Shown here one piece after another: positions 53,983 through 63,983 of a DNA stretch of 64,000 nt (its first letter is position 1; each line of letters starts with the position of its first letter). The stretch spans positions 124,001 through 188,000 of the forward strand of contig NZ_BAABRO010000008.1 in assembly GCF_039545035.1 (NCBI RefSeq), read 5' to 3'. Below the pieces are notes generated by a model that worked only from the letters and a program-made list of their open reading frames with translations, had not been told where the DNA came from and searched no databases. Source of the DNA: Novipirellula caenicola. Lineage in GTDB: Bacteria; Planctomycetota; Planctomycetia; Pirellulales; Pirellulaceae. The position numbers and the translations under genes are program-made.

Positions 53983-56900
53983 ATGCGACGTTGCAGTCCG
54001 CTAGTGCTGCTGGTTCTGTGTTCGGTATTGGGTGGTTGCACAGACGCACCACTAGCGGACGCAGACAAATTTGCCGTCGACCCCGTTGCAACTGCGTCGG
54101 CGTACAGCCGTTTTTCGCAAGCGGTATCCGAAGCCAAGTGGGCCGACGCGTCACAGTGGTCCAGCGCCGCTTTGATCGAACGACCTGATGATCCCGACGT
54201 CTTATTCATGGCAGCTAAGGTCGCCTACCACAATGGCGATCTGCCGTTGTCGACCGAGCTCATGCTGACCGCTTGCGACGTCACGTCCTATGGCGACGAT
54301 AACCAGGTCCAGCAGACGGTGGTGGCACTGCTTTCGATGGGGCGGCTTTATGCCGCAATCGAACTACTGGAAAACACCACCGGACGGCGTCCCGAACATC
54401 ACGTCTTTCGCCGTCAACTCGTCGATTTCTATGCGATGGCTGAGCGGCCTGAATTAGCGGATCCCCATCGACGTGTCCTGATCCAACAACGCAAATTTGA
54501 TCTCAAGTTGTTGCTGGATCTCGCAGCGAAAGGACCGCGAACGCTCGAAGAAGATTCGGTGCAGTTGTTGGTCGAGCGGAATCCCGACGATTTGCGTCCA
54601 CTGCTGGCGAAAGCGAAACGCCACTTTGATCAACGTCGTGATGAAGACGCCGCTTCGCTGCTCGGTCGCATCATTGCCCGTCACCCCGACTTCGTTCCCG
54701 CTCATTTGCTGGCGATTTCGATCGCCGCGCGATCGGGCGACTTTGATGCGGTGATGCGATTGGCAACCCAAATGCCCGAGGACGTTGACTCCGATGTCCG
54801 CTACTGGATCGCACTGGGAGACTGGGCCCGTGATCAAAGTCTCGATGAAGTGGCTGTGCGGTGCTACTGGGAGGGAACACGCCGAGATGCAGACGACAGC
54901 GAGTGTTGGTTGAAATTGCAAACGAGTTTGCAACGAGTCGATGAGCAACGATCCACGCCTGAGTTGATTGCGGCAAGTAGCGATGTCCAAACACGGGCCC
55001 GATTACTGAATCGTCTCGACCAACAACGACGCGAGTTTTTATCCGCACAAGCCGATTCACAGCGTTTGGCAATCGGGATCGCCCAAACGCTTCAACAGCT
55101 TGGCCGTCTCTGGGAATGTGAAGCGTGGGCCGCAATAGCATTGACACTGACGCGAGACCCGATCGAATCGGCAGCCGAATATCGCAATTCCGTCGTTGCC
55201 ACGCTTCGCCGCGACATGCCATGGCAAGTAGTGCAAGGGCATCCCGAGCTGAAGCTTGATTTCAGTCATATGCCTCTGCCGGCGATCGAGCGAAACGCGA
55301 ATCCGCAAGACCACGCCCTCCTGGTCACAAGTGCCATCAAGCAGAGCGGGCATGCCGATTCAATTTCGTCGTTAAAACTCGTCAATCAGGCGGCCGAGCG
55401 TGGAGTGAAGTTCTTTGGCTACACCCAGGAACACCTCGATCGTCCCGGATTCATGTTGCACCATACGCTCGGCTGTGGTGGCGGTACGTTGGACTACGAT
55501 CTGGATGGCTGGAGCGATGTTTACTTTGCGGCCGCGGGGGGAACGCCGCGGATCGACGATTCTAACAGCAACGCTCTGTTTCGGAATCTCGGTGGTGACT
55601 TCCGCGAAACCACCTCGTTGGCTGGCACCGGGGATACCGGGTTTGGCCAAGGGGTTGCCGTGGGGGATGTCAATGAAGATGGTTTTCCTGACATTCTTGT
55701 TCTCAACTTTGGTCGCAACGTGCTGTATCTAAACCAAGGCGATGGAACCTTCGAAGACGGAACGGATCACTGGCTTGGAACAAACACTGAAACCGCGTGG
55801 TCCACAAGCGGCGCGATCGTCGATTTTAATACGGATGGGTTGGCGGATTTGGTGTATCTGAATTATTGCAAGGGCGAGCAATTGACGACTCATCGCTGCT
55901 TTGCGAAGCAATTGGATGCAGCACCCTCCTGTTCGCCAATGGCATTTCCGGCGGACGCTGACGTGTTTCGGATTGGTGACGCCGCTGGGCATTTTCAACC
56001 GCAATCTGAAAACATCGCAGCGGAACCCGACATCATCGGGCGTGGTTTGGGGATCGTTGCCGGTGCGCTGGACGATAACGCAGGCATCGATCTGTTTGTT
56101 GCGAATGACATGACGAACAACCACTACTGGTCGACGTCATTCGCTGCCGACACCGACGATCGGCTACGTGATTTTGCGTTGACGCGTGGCTTGGCCGGCG
56201 ATGCTCGAGGTGCGGCGCAGGGATCCATGGGGATTGCCGTAGGCGACGTCGATCGCGATGGGCGATTCGATCTGTTTGTCACCAATTTCACAGACGAGTC
56301 CAACGTGCTGCATCGTGGCACGGGCCATCACGCGTGGGTCGACGATACCCATCGTTTCGGACTCGCATCAAGCTCGTTTCCGTTGGTGGCATTCGGAACG
56401 CAGATGGTCGATTTGGACAACGATAGCCGTCATGAAATTGTCGTAACCAACGGACACGTTCAAATCTTGTCTCCGAGTGGTGTTCGCGCCGACTATGAAC
56501 AACCCTTCCAACTTTACGAGCAGAACGTCAAAGGCCGTTACGAATTGGTTTCTCCGAGGATGCAAGGAGATTATGTGAATTCATTGCATGTGGGACGAGC
56601 GTTGTGGACCATCGACGCGGATCGAGACGGGATGACCGATCTATTCGTAACACATCAAACCGAGCCGGTTGCATTGCTGATGAATCATTCTGCAGCAGGC
56701 CGGTCGTGGATCGAATTTCAATTGGTGGGGACATCGAGTTCACGGGACGCGATTGGAGCCGTCGTCGAGCTTCAATGTGGCGACGACGTGTGGACACAAC
56801 CGCTCACCTCGGGCGATGGCTATCTTTGCAGCAACGAACGTCGGTTGCGTTTCGGTTTGAAGGATTCGAAACCATCCGGCTGCTCGGTGACGATCCGTTG

Positions 56901-56994
56901 GCCAAGCGGCAACGTGGATTCCTACGACGATTTGACTCCCAATCGGCGTTGGTTGATCGCGGAATCGCAAGGGATCACCCAGCTCGACCATTGA
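53983..56994 (+). CDS. TPR and FG-GAP/ASPIC-UnbV lipoprotein
   Basis: 1003 residues from ATG at 53983 (the frame is open from TTG 53944). Lipobox SVLGGC. The first about 440 residues are helical TPR-like repeats (LMAAKVAYHNGDLPLSTELM, LLAKAKRHFDQRRDEDAASL, WECEAWAAIAL). From about 485 come integrin-like FG-GAP loops that bind calcium: DYDLDGWSDVYF, GDVNEDGFPDILVL, DFNTDGLADLVYL, GDVDRDGRFDLFV, DADRDGMTDLFV. The end is the ASPIC/UnbV domain (AIGAVVELQCGDD, CSVTIRWPSGNVDSY). A surface scaffold or binding protein, not an enzyme by sequence. Co-transcribed with a DUF1559/lipoprotein pair. Confidence 0.9.
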   Translation: MRRCSPLVLLVLCSVLGGCTDAPLADADKFAVDPVATASAYSRFSQAVSEAKWADASQWSSAALIERPDDPDVLFMAAKVAYHNGDLPLSTELMLTACDVTSYGDDNQVQQTVVALLSMGRLYAAIELLENTTGRRPEHHVFRRQLVDFYAMAERPELADPHRRVLIQQRKFDLKLLLDLAAKGPRTLEEDSVQLLVERNPDDLRPLLAKAKRHFDQRRDEDAASLLGRIIARHPDFVPAHLLAISIAARSGDFDAVMRLATQMPEDVDSDVRYWIALGDWARDQSLDEVAVRCYWEGTRRDADDSECWLKLQTSLQRVDEQRSTPELIAASSDVQTRARLLNRLDQQRREFLSAQADSQRLAIGIAQTLQQLGRLWECEAWAAIALTLTRDPIESAAEYRNSVVATLRRDMPWQVVQGHPELKLDFSHMPLPAIERNANPQDHALLVTSAIKQSGHADSISSLKLVNQAAERGVKFFGYTQEHLDRPGFMLHHTLGCGGGTLDYDLDGWSDVYFAAAGGTPRIDDSNSNALFRNLGGDFRETTSLAGTGDTGFGQGVAVGDVNEDGFPDILVLNFGRNVLYLNQGDGTFEDGTDHWLGTNTETAWSTSGAIVDFNTDGLADLVYLNYCKGEQLTTHRCFAKQLDAAPSCSPMAFPADADVFRIGDAAGHFQPQSENIAAEPDIIGRGLGIVAGALDDNAGIDLFVANDMTNNHYWSTSFAADTDDRLRDFALTRGLAGDARGAAQGSMGIAVGDVDRDGRFDLFVTNFTDESNVLHRGTGHHAWVDDTHRFGLASSSFPLVAFGTQMVDLDNDSRHEIVVTNGHVQILSPSGVRADYEQPFQLYEQNVKGRYELVSPRMQGDYVNSLHVGRALWTIDADRDGMTDLFVTHQTEPVALLMNHSAAGRSWIEFQLVGTSSSRDAIGAVVELQCGDDVWTQPLTSGDGYLCSNERRLRFGLKDSKPSGCSVTIRWPSGNVDSYDDLTPNRRWLIAESQGITQLDH

Positions 56995-57348
56995 GTCGCA
57001 TCCGAGCGAATCGGCCTACCCATCACTCTTCGCCTGCTACACACCTTCTGGACGTTCGTTTCTTTTCCAGCAAACCACGTTTTCCAATCGTTTTCGCTGG
57101 CTTTGGCGGTTTGGTGGTCTGATACGCCATTGCAACGCTACTCGCGGAATGGTTCTCTATAAAGAGTTGTGGACGGGTAGGTTGTATGCACGATCCAATG
57201 GTTGAGGTGATTGAGGATGTCGGTTTTGACCGCATTTTTGTAAGGATCTTTGTTAGTGTCCGTCTACGGTTTATCGAGATCCTTCCTGTAAATCCGCCCG
57301 TTTACAAATCCAGCCGCTCAATCGTGGTCTCCACCTAAAGTTCAAACC
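56995..57348. other. Intergenic, no gene seen
   Basis: 354 bases between the ASPIC gene and the TVP38 gene. TTGACC at 57226-57231 may be a -35 but no convincing -10 follows at normal spacing. No conserved repeat or short gene was found. Confidence 0.4.
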
Positions 57349-58104
57349 ATGGCTGACCAAATCGAACAAAACGAAAACGCTACGAAACCAGCGATGGTCA
57401 AGAAAGCGGGGCTGTTTTTGCTCGTCGTCGCAGCGGCGATCATCGGCTACCTCCAGTTTGGGCATTTGCTGAATCTTGATTCGCTCGCTCAACGAGAATC
57501 TCAGCTACGGACGTTCCAGGCCGATCATCCCGTATTGGTCTACGGGGTCGCGTTTGGGATTTATGTGCTCGCCACCGGGTTGTCGATTCCCGGGGCGGCG
57601 GTGTTGACGCTGGTTTACGGTTGGTACTTTGGTTTTGTTCGCGGATTGGTTTTGATCAGCTTCGCTTCGACCGCCGGCGCCACCGTGGCGTTTCTGCTGA
57701 GCCGCTTCTTATTTCGCGATGCAATCCAAAATCGATTTGGTGAGCGATTGAAAAGTTTCAACGAATCGCTCGAAAAGGAAGGTCCGTTCTTTTTATTCAC
57801 GTTGCGGCTGATCCCTGCGGTCCCGTTTTTTATGATCAATGCGGTGATGGGGCTGACGCCAATTCGCACTCGCACGTTTTGGTGGGTTAGCCAGCTTGGG
57901 ATGTTGGCGGGGACCGCCGTTTACGTCTACGCGGGCTCAAGTGTTCCCGACCTGCAAACGCTGGCAGATAAAGGCATTGCTGCGGTATTTACATCAAGTC
58001 AACTGTGGCAGATTGGCAGCGCGTTTGTGCTGCTCGGGCTCTTTCCGCTGATCGTTCGTTTCACGATGAAGTTCATTCAGCGAAAGCGGCTACAACCCAC
58101 ATGA
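57349..58104 (+). CDS. TVP38/TMEM64 (VTT) family membrane protein
   Basis: 251 residues, about six membrane helices starting at residue 20. VTT-domain core: YVLATGLSIPGAAVLTLVYGWYFG, ASTAGATVAFLLSRFLFRD, GPFFLFTLRLIPAVPFFMINAVMGLTPI and GTAVYVYAGSSV. Distant to DedA in the same superfamily, which acts on lipids at the membrane. A hydrophilic N-terminus with no signal. It probably stands alone; the gap to the malic enzyme is 123 bases. Confidence 0.88.
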   Translation: MADQIEQNENATKPAMVKKAGLFLLVVAAAIIGYLQFGHLLNLDSLAQRESQLRTFQADHPVLVYGVAFGIYVLATGLSIPGAAVLTLVYGWYFGFVRGLVLISFASTAGATVAFLLSRFLFRDAIQNRFGERLKSFNESLEKEGPFFLFTLRLIPAVPFFMINAVMGLTPIRTRTFWWVSQLGMLAGTAVYVYAGSSVPDLQTLADKGIAAVFTSSQLWQIGSAFVLLGLFPLIVRFTMKFIQRKRLQPT

Positions 58105-58227
58105 ATTCAGTTTGATATGTTGAGGACAGCCGCACACGCCGACACGGTGGTTTCGGTTGCAGCAAATTAACGTCGTTTTTTTGCGATTAGTTTGTTTTGG
58201 GTTGTTCCTCCTTTCAACTAGAGAATC

Positions 58228-59415
58228 ATGATGACCGACTTCTTTACGCGAAGTTTGATTGTTCACGAGCAACTGCGTGGCAAGATCGGGATGCATTCGC
58301 GGATGCCGGTCAAGACAGCCGACGATTTGTCGATCGCGTACACGCCTGGGGTGGCACGACCCTGTGAGGTGATCGCGAAAGATCCTGCACGAGCATGGGA
58401 TTTAACCATCAAAAATAACTCCGTCGCGATCGTTAGTGACGGTTCCGCGGTGCTTGGGCTGGGGAACATTGGTGCCCACGCGGCCATCCCGGTGATGGAG
58501 GGCAAAGCACTGCTATTTCGCGAGTTTGCGGGGATCGATGCATGGCCCATTTGCGTGGATACCCAAGACACTCAAGAGATCATCGATACGGTTCGCCGGA
58601 TTGCTCCGGTTTTTGGTGGCATCAATCTCGAAGACATCGCAGCGCCAAAATGCTTCGAGGTCGAAAACCAATTGCAAGACTTGGGCATTCCCGTTTTCCA
58701 CGATGACCAACATGGCACGGCCATCGTGCTGTTAGCCGCGTTGATCAATGCCGCGAAAGTGATCGATCGCAAACTGACCGACATGCGAGTGGTGATCAAT
58801 GGGGCTGGTGCCGCAGGAACGGCAATCGCCCGACTGCTGCGCTGCGTAGGACACGATCCTAACGTCTGCCAACCGGTTCTTGATGTCATCGTCTGTGATT
58901 CACGCGGCGCGATTCATCAGGACCGCGAGGGATTGTCACCCGAGAAAACAGAGTTGTTGGCTTATACGAATCGCGAAAATCGACAGGGCAACCTCGCAGA
59001 TGTGATGGTCGATGCCGACGTCTTTATTGGAGTCAGCAAAGGCAACCTGTTGAAACCAAGCCACATCCAATCGATGTCCGCGAAGCCGATTATCCTCGCG
59101 ATGGCCAATCCCATTCCCGAGATCATGCCCGCCGATGCGATCGCCGCCGGGGCCGCGATCGTGGGTACCGGCCGTAGCGATTTTCCGAATCAAGTGAATA
59201 ACGTGCTGGCCTTTCCCGGCATCTTTCGCGGCGCCTTGGATAGCCGCAGCAAGCGAATTAGCGAAGAAATGAAGATCGCTGCCGCTCATGCGTTGGCCGC
59301 CTGTGTGCACGAACCGACAGCCGAGATGATTCTGCCCAACCCGCTCGATCAAACCGTCGCTCCCAGTGTGGCGGCGGCAATCCATTCGCTGGCAACCCAG
59401 ACCGATGCCCCTTGA
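58228..59415 (+). CDS. NAD(P)-dependent malic enzyme
   Basis: 395 residues, the short bacterial malic enzyme without the phosphotransacetylase tail. Oxidative decarboxylation of malate to pyruvate in the cytoplasm. Landmarks: catalytic Y38 in SIAYTPGVARP, K93 in EGKALLF, E135/D136 in INLEDIAAPKCFE, HDDQHGTAIV for the metal site, Rossmann NGAGAAG (191-197) with acidic and basic residues after it that do not settle NAD against NADP, and FPNQVNNVLAFPG. Two ATGs are adjacent at 58228. Convergent with the 1455-residue gene. It shares malate with Mqo at the far end. Confidence 0.93.
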   Translation: MMTDFFTRSLIVHEQLRGKIGMHSRMPVKTADDLSIAYTPGVARPCEVIAKDPARAWDLTIKNNSVAIVSDGSAVLGLGNIGAHAAIPVMEGKALLFREFAGIDAWPICVDTQDTQEIIDTVRRIAPVFGGINLEDIAAPKCFEVENQLQDLGIPVFHDDQHGTAIVLLAALINAAKVIDRKLTDMRVVINGAGAAGTAIARLLRCVGHDPNVCQPVLDVIVCDSRGAIHQDREGLSPEKTELLAYTNRENRQGNLADVMVDADVFIGVSKGNLLKPSHIQSMSAKPIILAMANPIPEIMPADAIAAGAAIVGTGRSDFPNQVNNVLAFPGIFRGALDSRSKRISEEMKIAAAHALAACVHEPTAEMILPNPLDQTVAPSVAAAIHSLATQTDAP

Positions 59416-59465
59416 TGTCTATGGCATTGGTTTGGATTCGAACCAGCCCCAATCAATTGACCCGC

Positions 59466-59507
59466 AAAGAAAAAACGCCTGGCAGGACCAAGGGGCTCAC
59501 CAGGCGT
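59466..59507 (-). terminator. Intrinsic terminator of the 1455-residue gene
   Basis: On the minus strand ACGCCTGG pairs with CCAGGCGT (8 bp) around a 17-base loop, followed at once by TTTTTTCTTT. It ends about 37 bases after the stop at 59544. This is the clearest terminator of the window. On the plus strand no T-run follows, so it should not stop the malic enzyme transcript. Confidence 0.8.
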
Positions 59508-59543
59508 GTTGTCACTGCGGAAACCGATTTTTGCGTTCGCCGA

Positions 59544-62500
59544 TTACGGTGATTCAACGGTGATCGCCATCACCACAGGTGCCGATCGATCCGGACCTTT
59601 GACCAGTTCAATCGTCGAGATCGGCTCGGCCTGTTTGGGGTAAACCGCGAGGTAACGAATCTGGCGTCCGAACAAATCAAAGGCAAATTCGGACTCCGGC
59701 ACATCCACACGTCGAATGTAATCGGCAAAATGAACTTCGTTTAACAGTTCGTGGTCTTCGGATGTCCCGTCGGCATAATGAATACGCACAATCATGCTGA
59801 CCGTTTTTGCATTGCTAAAGGGGAAACCCCAGCCGGAAACACCGCCGAGCAGATGAATCGCTTTGGCCGGTCCATTCAGAGGCAATGTGACGGACTTGGG
59901 CATTTTCGAAACGATCGGACTGTGGTTGCTGTGCAGCACAACCACGTTTGGCACGCTGCCATCGCGAGGATCGATCAGCTGAAACGGGACGCCTTTGAAG
60001 GTCTTGGGGGACCAATCACCAAAGACAAGCCGTTCGACTTCGCCATTGGGATCGATAAACATCCCACGATCACTGGCGGCCGAGGCAACCTTGCTGAGAT
60101 CCATCGCAACATGTTTGCCGCGTTTGGTCAGGAACTCGAGCAGATCGGTAAGCTCTTCGGGTTTAATCGACTTTTCGAATCCCTCGGGCATGATTGATTT
60201 TTGCGACGCGAGAAGTTCTTCGACATCTTCCCGCAACACCGCGTGCTTTTTGCCTTCGGCGTCAAACAATTCGATCGCAGTTTTCGACTCGGACGCCAAC
60301 ATTCCGTTCAGCACTAAACCATCAAGTGTCAGCACCGTGTACACGCGAAAGTTACCTTCGACGTTTCGGCTTGGATCCAAGATATGCGTCAGCAGTTCCT
60401 CTTTCGGATGAACCGCCATGCCGGTCAAGTCGGGGCCGACGGCCGAGCCTTCGCCGCTGTGAACATGGCATTTTCCGCAGTGGACTTTGAAAACCTCTTT
60501 GCCTTTGACCGCATCGCCCTTTGTGTGGGCGACGAACGACAGCTCTTCGAGTACCTTTTGCCGGTCGGCGTTGGGCAGCGAGCCACCACTTTCGAGTAGC
60601 TTCTTGGCTTCTTCGCGAATCGATTTGTCTGGATGCGACGCCAGCGATTGCTTTTGGTCCAAAGCAAGGTCGTTCAGCGAGGCGTCCCCTTTCTTGGCTG
60701 CTTCCAGCAGCGATTTTGTCGAGCCGGGCCGTTTCAGCAGCAGCGTTAAACTTGCCGAACGAATCGATGGCGTCATCGTCGCAAGTCGATCAATCAATTG
60801 AGGCCCCAGCGACTCGGAATTGCTCTGTTCGAGTGCATCGATAATGCCGTCGGCAAGAGCGGGAGGCGTTCTCGGGTTCAATTGATCCAATAGCGACGAG
60901 ACGGTTTCCTCGTCGGCGGGATTAAACTCGACCAATTTTCGAGCCGCTTCGATTCGCTTCGCGTCAGGGGTGTCTTCGTCACTGAGCGTTTCCACAAAAC
61001 CTGCGGTGATCTCTTTGCTGTACTTCTCGAACTTTTGGCTTCCCCACTGAGTCGCCAAGCGAACCATCACGCCTCGGGTTCCCGGGGAACCCTGGTCCAG
61101 TAGCGATTCCAGATCAGATTCTAGTTCAGCGGTCAGTTCGATCTTTTGATCTCGTTGCCATCCATTGCTGATTCCCGCAAACACAGCGTCAATGACTTGA
61201 CGATTGGCATTTTGCAAACTTGCCACCAGCGTTTCCATTTCGCCCGCGTTTTTAGCTCGCGCGTAGTGCTCGGCAACGCGTTGCGTGATTTCGAGCAGCT
61301 TCGTTGCGGGATTGACGGTTTGGGTTTTGGCAACTGCTTGCAAGAAACCGATGCTGTTCTGCGCCGCTGCACTGGTAGCAGCATCGGGAATCCAACGATC
61401 CGCCAAATTGGCCGGCTCTGACAGAATTTGGGCAATCGCCTCGCCACTGGCGGTGCTTGCCGGCAAATCGGACAAGGCCAGGATCGCCGCAAGTTTGGTG
61501 TTGGCGTTGGGATCACGATGAACGCCGGCGGCTAACAAGGCATCGACCGAAGCGGTCGACGATGGCAACACCTTGACCGCGTTCTGACGAACGCCGGCCG
61601 AGGGATGACGCAGCGCGGCAAATGCCGCCGAACTTGCCGCGGTGTCATCGGCGTCTAGTTCACCGAGTCCCTTTAGCGTCCACAACGCATGGATCGCACC
61701 GACGTTCAGCCCGATTGTGTCAGTCGATTCGTCTTGAATCAACTTGATCAGTTCTTCCGTGACATCGGTTTTACCTCGTTCCACCAGCAAGCGCTGAGCA
61801 TGTTTGCGTGTCAACATCGTCGGATGATTCAGGGCGGCCACCCATTCGCTTGGCGTCGCCTTGGACAGATCGGGGCTTGGTTTTGCATCAGATCCGTCGA
61901 ATACCACGCGATAGATGCGTCCATGTTTCTTGTCACGAAGCTTCGTTTCGTAAGCCGCTCCCTTGCCGGTTTCGAATCCTTGCGGTGTTGGATTGTGTTG
62001 GACGATGTAGTTGTACCAATCGATGATCCACACTTGGCCGTCGGGCCCAATTTCGGCCATGATCGGCGCGGTCCATTCGTCGTCACTCGCAAGTAAGTTA
62101 AACGGACTGGTCGATGTGAATCCGCTGCCATCGTGCTTTAATACAAACGCTCCGGTCAAGTGTCCCGTCGGTCCGTTCACAAAGGCAACTCGGTTCCAAT
62201 ATTCCTGAGGGTATTCGCGAGCCGTGTACAGCGAGTGACCTGCGGCAGCGGTGTAGCCGCCGTGATGATCGACTTGGCGAACCTTGTCCGTGATCGGATG
62301 AAAATCGTTGCTGTCCGCGATCGATGAAAGCGTTAGCGATGGCGTCCAGCCGCGGACTCGCTCGTAATAGCGATTGGCGATTGGCATGAAGACACTGGGG
62401 TTGCCGTTGGCGGTCGAGCCAAAGATCAATCCTTCTTCGCTGATGCCGAGTCCCCACGTGTTGTTATTGGTCGAGCGGATGAATTCCACTTCGGACCCAT

Positions 62501-63911
62501 CGGGACGCATGCGAAAGAAGCCCATTCGAAAAGCTTGCTGCGGTTTTCCGTCGGCCACGGGTTTGGATTGGTTGTAGCCCTGCATCGCCCAGATCCAATT
62601 GTCCAATCCGTACTGGAAATTGCTGACGCCACCGTGGGTGTCGCCGAGCGTCCAATTGGTGACCAGCGTTTTTCGAACGTCGGCTATGTCATCGCCGTCG
62701 GTGTCTTTTAGGTAGAGGGTTTCGGTAGCGTTTTGAACGATCGCTCCGCCGTCGTGAAATGTGATGCTGGTCGGGATGCTCAGCTCTTCCGCAAACACGG
62801 TGAACTTGTCCGCTTTCCAATCGCCGTCAGTGTCCTCACAGATGCGGATGCGATCACGTCCCTTGCCGGCCGGTTGCAATTCGTTGGGGTAGTCGTAGGT
62901 CTCGGCGACCCACAATCGGCCTCGTTCGTCCCATGCCATGCAGATTGGCTTGCCCTGCAAATCCGGCTCCGATGCAAACAGTTCGACATGGAATCCCTTG
63001 GGGACAACCAGATGCTTCATCGACTCGGCGGGTTCGAGTGGTTTTTGCATCATGTTCATCGGTTTGCCCTGCACTCCCCATTTATCCGAGGGCGTGTAGT
63101 TGGGGATTTCGCTACCGACGTCTTGGTATTCAAACGGTTTGACGTCTTTGGCGATCTTCGTCATCTCGGGAACCGGAAACGCTCGGTCTTGTAGGAAATC
63201 GCCCGCTTGTTGCGGATCCCGTTTGGCTGCCCAGCGGATGCCTCGTTCGACAAGGTTTTGAAAGCCAGGGTTGGTCCACGTCCGCGAATCGTGTCCCCAC
63301 GCGGTATAGAAAACGCGTCCATCCCCTTCGCTGCGGATCCACGTCCACGGTTCGCGGCCTTCGGCGTCGACACGATACTCGAGCACCGTACGGTTTTTTT
63401 CGTTGTGCATGTGATGAACGTACGTTTCGTCCCAACTTTCGAACCCGCCAAATCCTTGCATCACTGGGTGATCGGTGTTGGCGATGTCGGTGCGGAACAC
63501 GCCGGTTCCATGCCGCTGGAATTGGGCTCCCATCAACGCCACGATCCGGTCGTCATTGCGAAAACAATACGTGGCACAGTGCAGCGGTACAAAACCGCCG
63601 CCCTGCTTGACGTATTGCAGCAACGCATCGGCTTGCGATTTTTCAATATGGTCGATGTTCGCGTACAGCACCACTGCATCGTATTGCCCGAGCGATTGGG
63701 GATTCAGCATCGCCAAATCTTCGCGATAGGTCATCTCGATTCCACGTGCTTTCAAAACGGGTGCGAGCTCGTCGAAGCGTGGTTTGGGTTGATGATGTCC
63801 TTGGTCACCGATGAACAGGACGTTCAGCGGATCGGCTGCCGCTGTCGACCCCGATACGATCGATGTGATCACCAACAACAGCAATGCAAGAAAGGAAAGC
63901 GAGCGGTGCAT
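59544..63911 (-). CDS. ThuA, PVC propeller dehydrogenase, HEAT and cytochrome c fusion
   Basis: 1455 residues with a signal peptide (1-26). ThuA-like domain (about 28-235): VLFIGDQGHHQPKPRF, VVLYANID, GGGFVPLHCATYCF. Then a PVC-type membrane-bound dehydrogenase propeller (about 300-680): FHVELFASEPDLQGKPICMAWDERGRLWVAE, RIRICEDTDGDWKADKFTVF, NGPTGHLTGAF, QVWIIDWYNY. HEAT-like helices (about 690-1110). A c-type heme site C1145-G-K-C-H1149 in KVHCGKCHVHSG, with a distal MPEGF region. The last about 180 residues are a beta-rich domain (GDWSPKTFKGVPF, FGRQIRYLAVYP). Likely periplasmic electron transfer from a sugar oxidation. Substrate unknown. It ends in the terminator at 59466-59507. Confidence 0.92.
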   Translation of the reverse strand: MHRSLSFLALLLLVITSIVSGSTAAADPLNVLFIGDQGHHQPKPRFDELAPVLKARGIEMTYREDLAMLNPQSLGQYDAVVLYANIDHIEKSQADALLQYVKQGGGFVPLHCATYCFRNDDRIVALMGAQFQRHGTGVFRTDIANTDHPVMQGFGGFESWDETYVHHMHNEKNRTVLEYRVDAEGREPWTWIRSEGDGRVFYTAWGHDSRTWTNPGFQNLVERGIRWAAKRDPQQAGDFLQDRAFPVPEMTKIAKDVKPFEYQDVGSEIPNYTPSDKWGVQGKPMNMMQKPLEPAESMKHLVVPKGFHVELFASEPDLQGKPICMAWDERGRLWVAETYDYPNELQPAGKGRDRIRICEDTDGDWKADKFTVFAEELSIPTSITFHDGGAIVQNATETLYLKDTDGDDIADVRKTLVTNWTLGDTHGGVSNFQYGLDNWIWAMQGYNQSKPVADGKPQQAFRMGFFRMRPDGSEVEFIRSTNNNTWGLGISEEGLIFGSTANGNPSVFMPIANRYYERVRGWTPSLTLSSIADSNDFHPITDKVRQVDHHGGYTAAAGHSLYTAREYPQEYWNRVAFVNGPTGHLTGAFVLKHDGSGFTSTSPFNLLASDDEWTAPIMAEIGPDGQVWIIDWYNYIVQHNPTPQGFETGKGAAYETKLRDKKHGRIYRVVFDGSDAKPSPDLSKATPSEWVAALNHPTMLTRKHAQRLLVERGKTDVTEELIKLIQDESTDTIGLNVGAIHALWTLKGLGELDADDTAASSAAFAALRHPSAGVRQNAVKVLPSSTASVDALLAAGVHRDPNANTKLAAILALSDLPASTASGEAIAQILSEPANLADRWIPDAATSAAAQNSIGFLQAVAKTQTVNPATKLLEITQRVAEHYARAKNAGEMETLVASLQNANRQVIDAVFAGISNGWQRDQKIELTAELESDLESLLDQGSPGTRGVMVRLATQWGSQKFEKYSKEITAGFVETLSDEDTPDAKRIEAARKLVEFNPADEETVSSLLDQLNPRTPPALADGIIDALEQSNSESLGPQLIDRLATMTPSIRSASLTLLLKRPGSTKSLLEAAKKGDASLNDLALDQKQSLASHPDKSIREEAKKLLESGGSLPNADRQKVLEELSFVAHTKGDAVKGKEVFKVHCGKCHVHSGEGSAVGPDLTGMAVHPKEELLTHILDPSRNVEGNFRVYTVLTLDGLVLNGMLASESKTAIELFDAEGKKHAVLREDVEELLASQKSIMPEGFEKSIKPEELTDLLEFLTKRGKHVAMDLSKVASAASDRGMFIDPNGEVERLVFGDWSPKTFKGVPFQLIDPRDGSVPNVVVLHSNHSPIVSKMPKSVTLPLNGPAKAIHLLGGVSGWGFPFSNAKTVSMIVRIHYADGTSEDHELLNEVHFADYIRRVDVPESEFAFDLFGRQIRYLAVYPKQAEPISTIELVKGPDRSAPVVMAITVESP

Positions 63912-63956
63912 AACGAATAAGTCAAAAGAGGATGGGGAGCGGGCGGGACAACGGAT

Positions 63957-63983
63957 GTTGCCTGCGCCAGTGACACAGGCAAC
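63957..63983. promoter_or_regulatory. Inverted repeat upstream of the 1455-residue gene
   Basis: GTTGCCTG and CAGGCAAC, perfect 8-bp arms around CGCCAGTGACA, 45-72 bases before the ATG at 63911. It may be an operator or a leader hairpin. The region continues outside the window. Confidence 0.4.
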
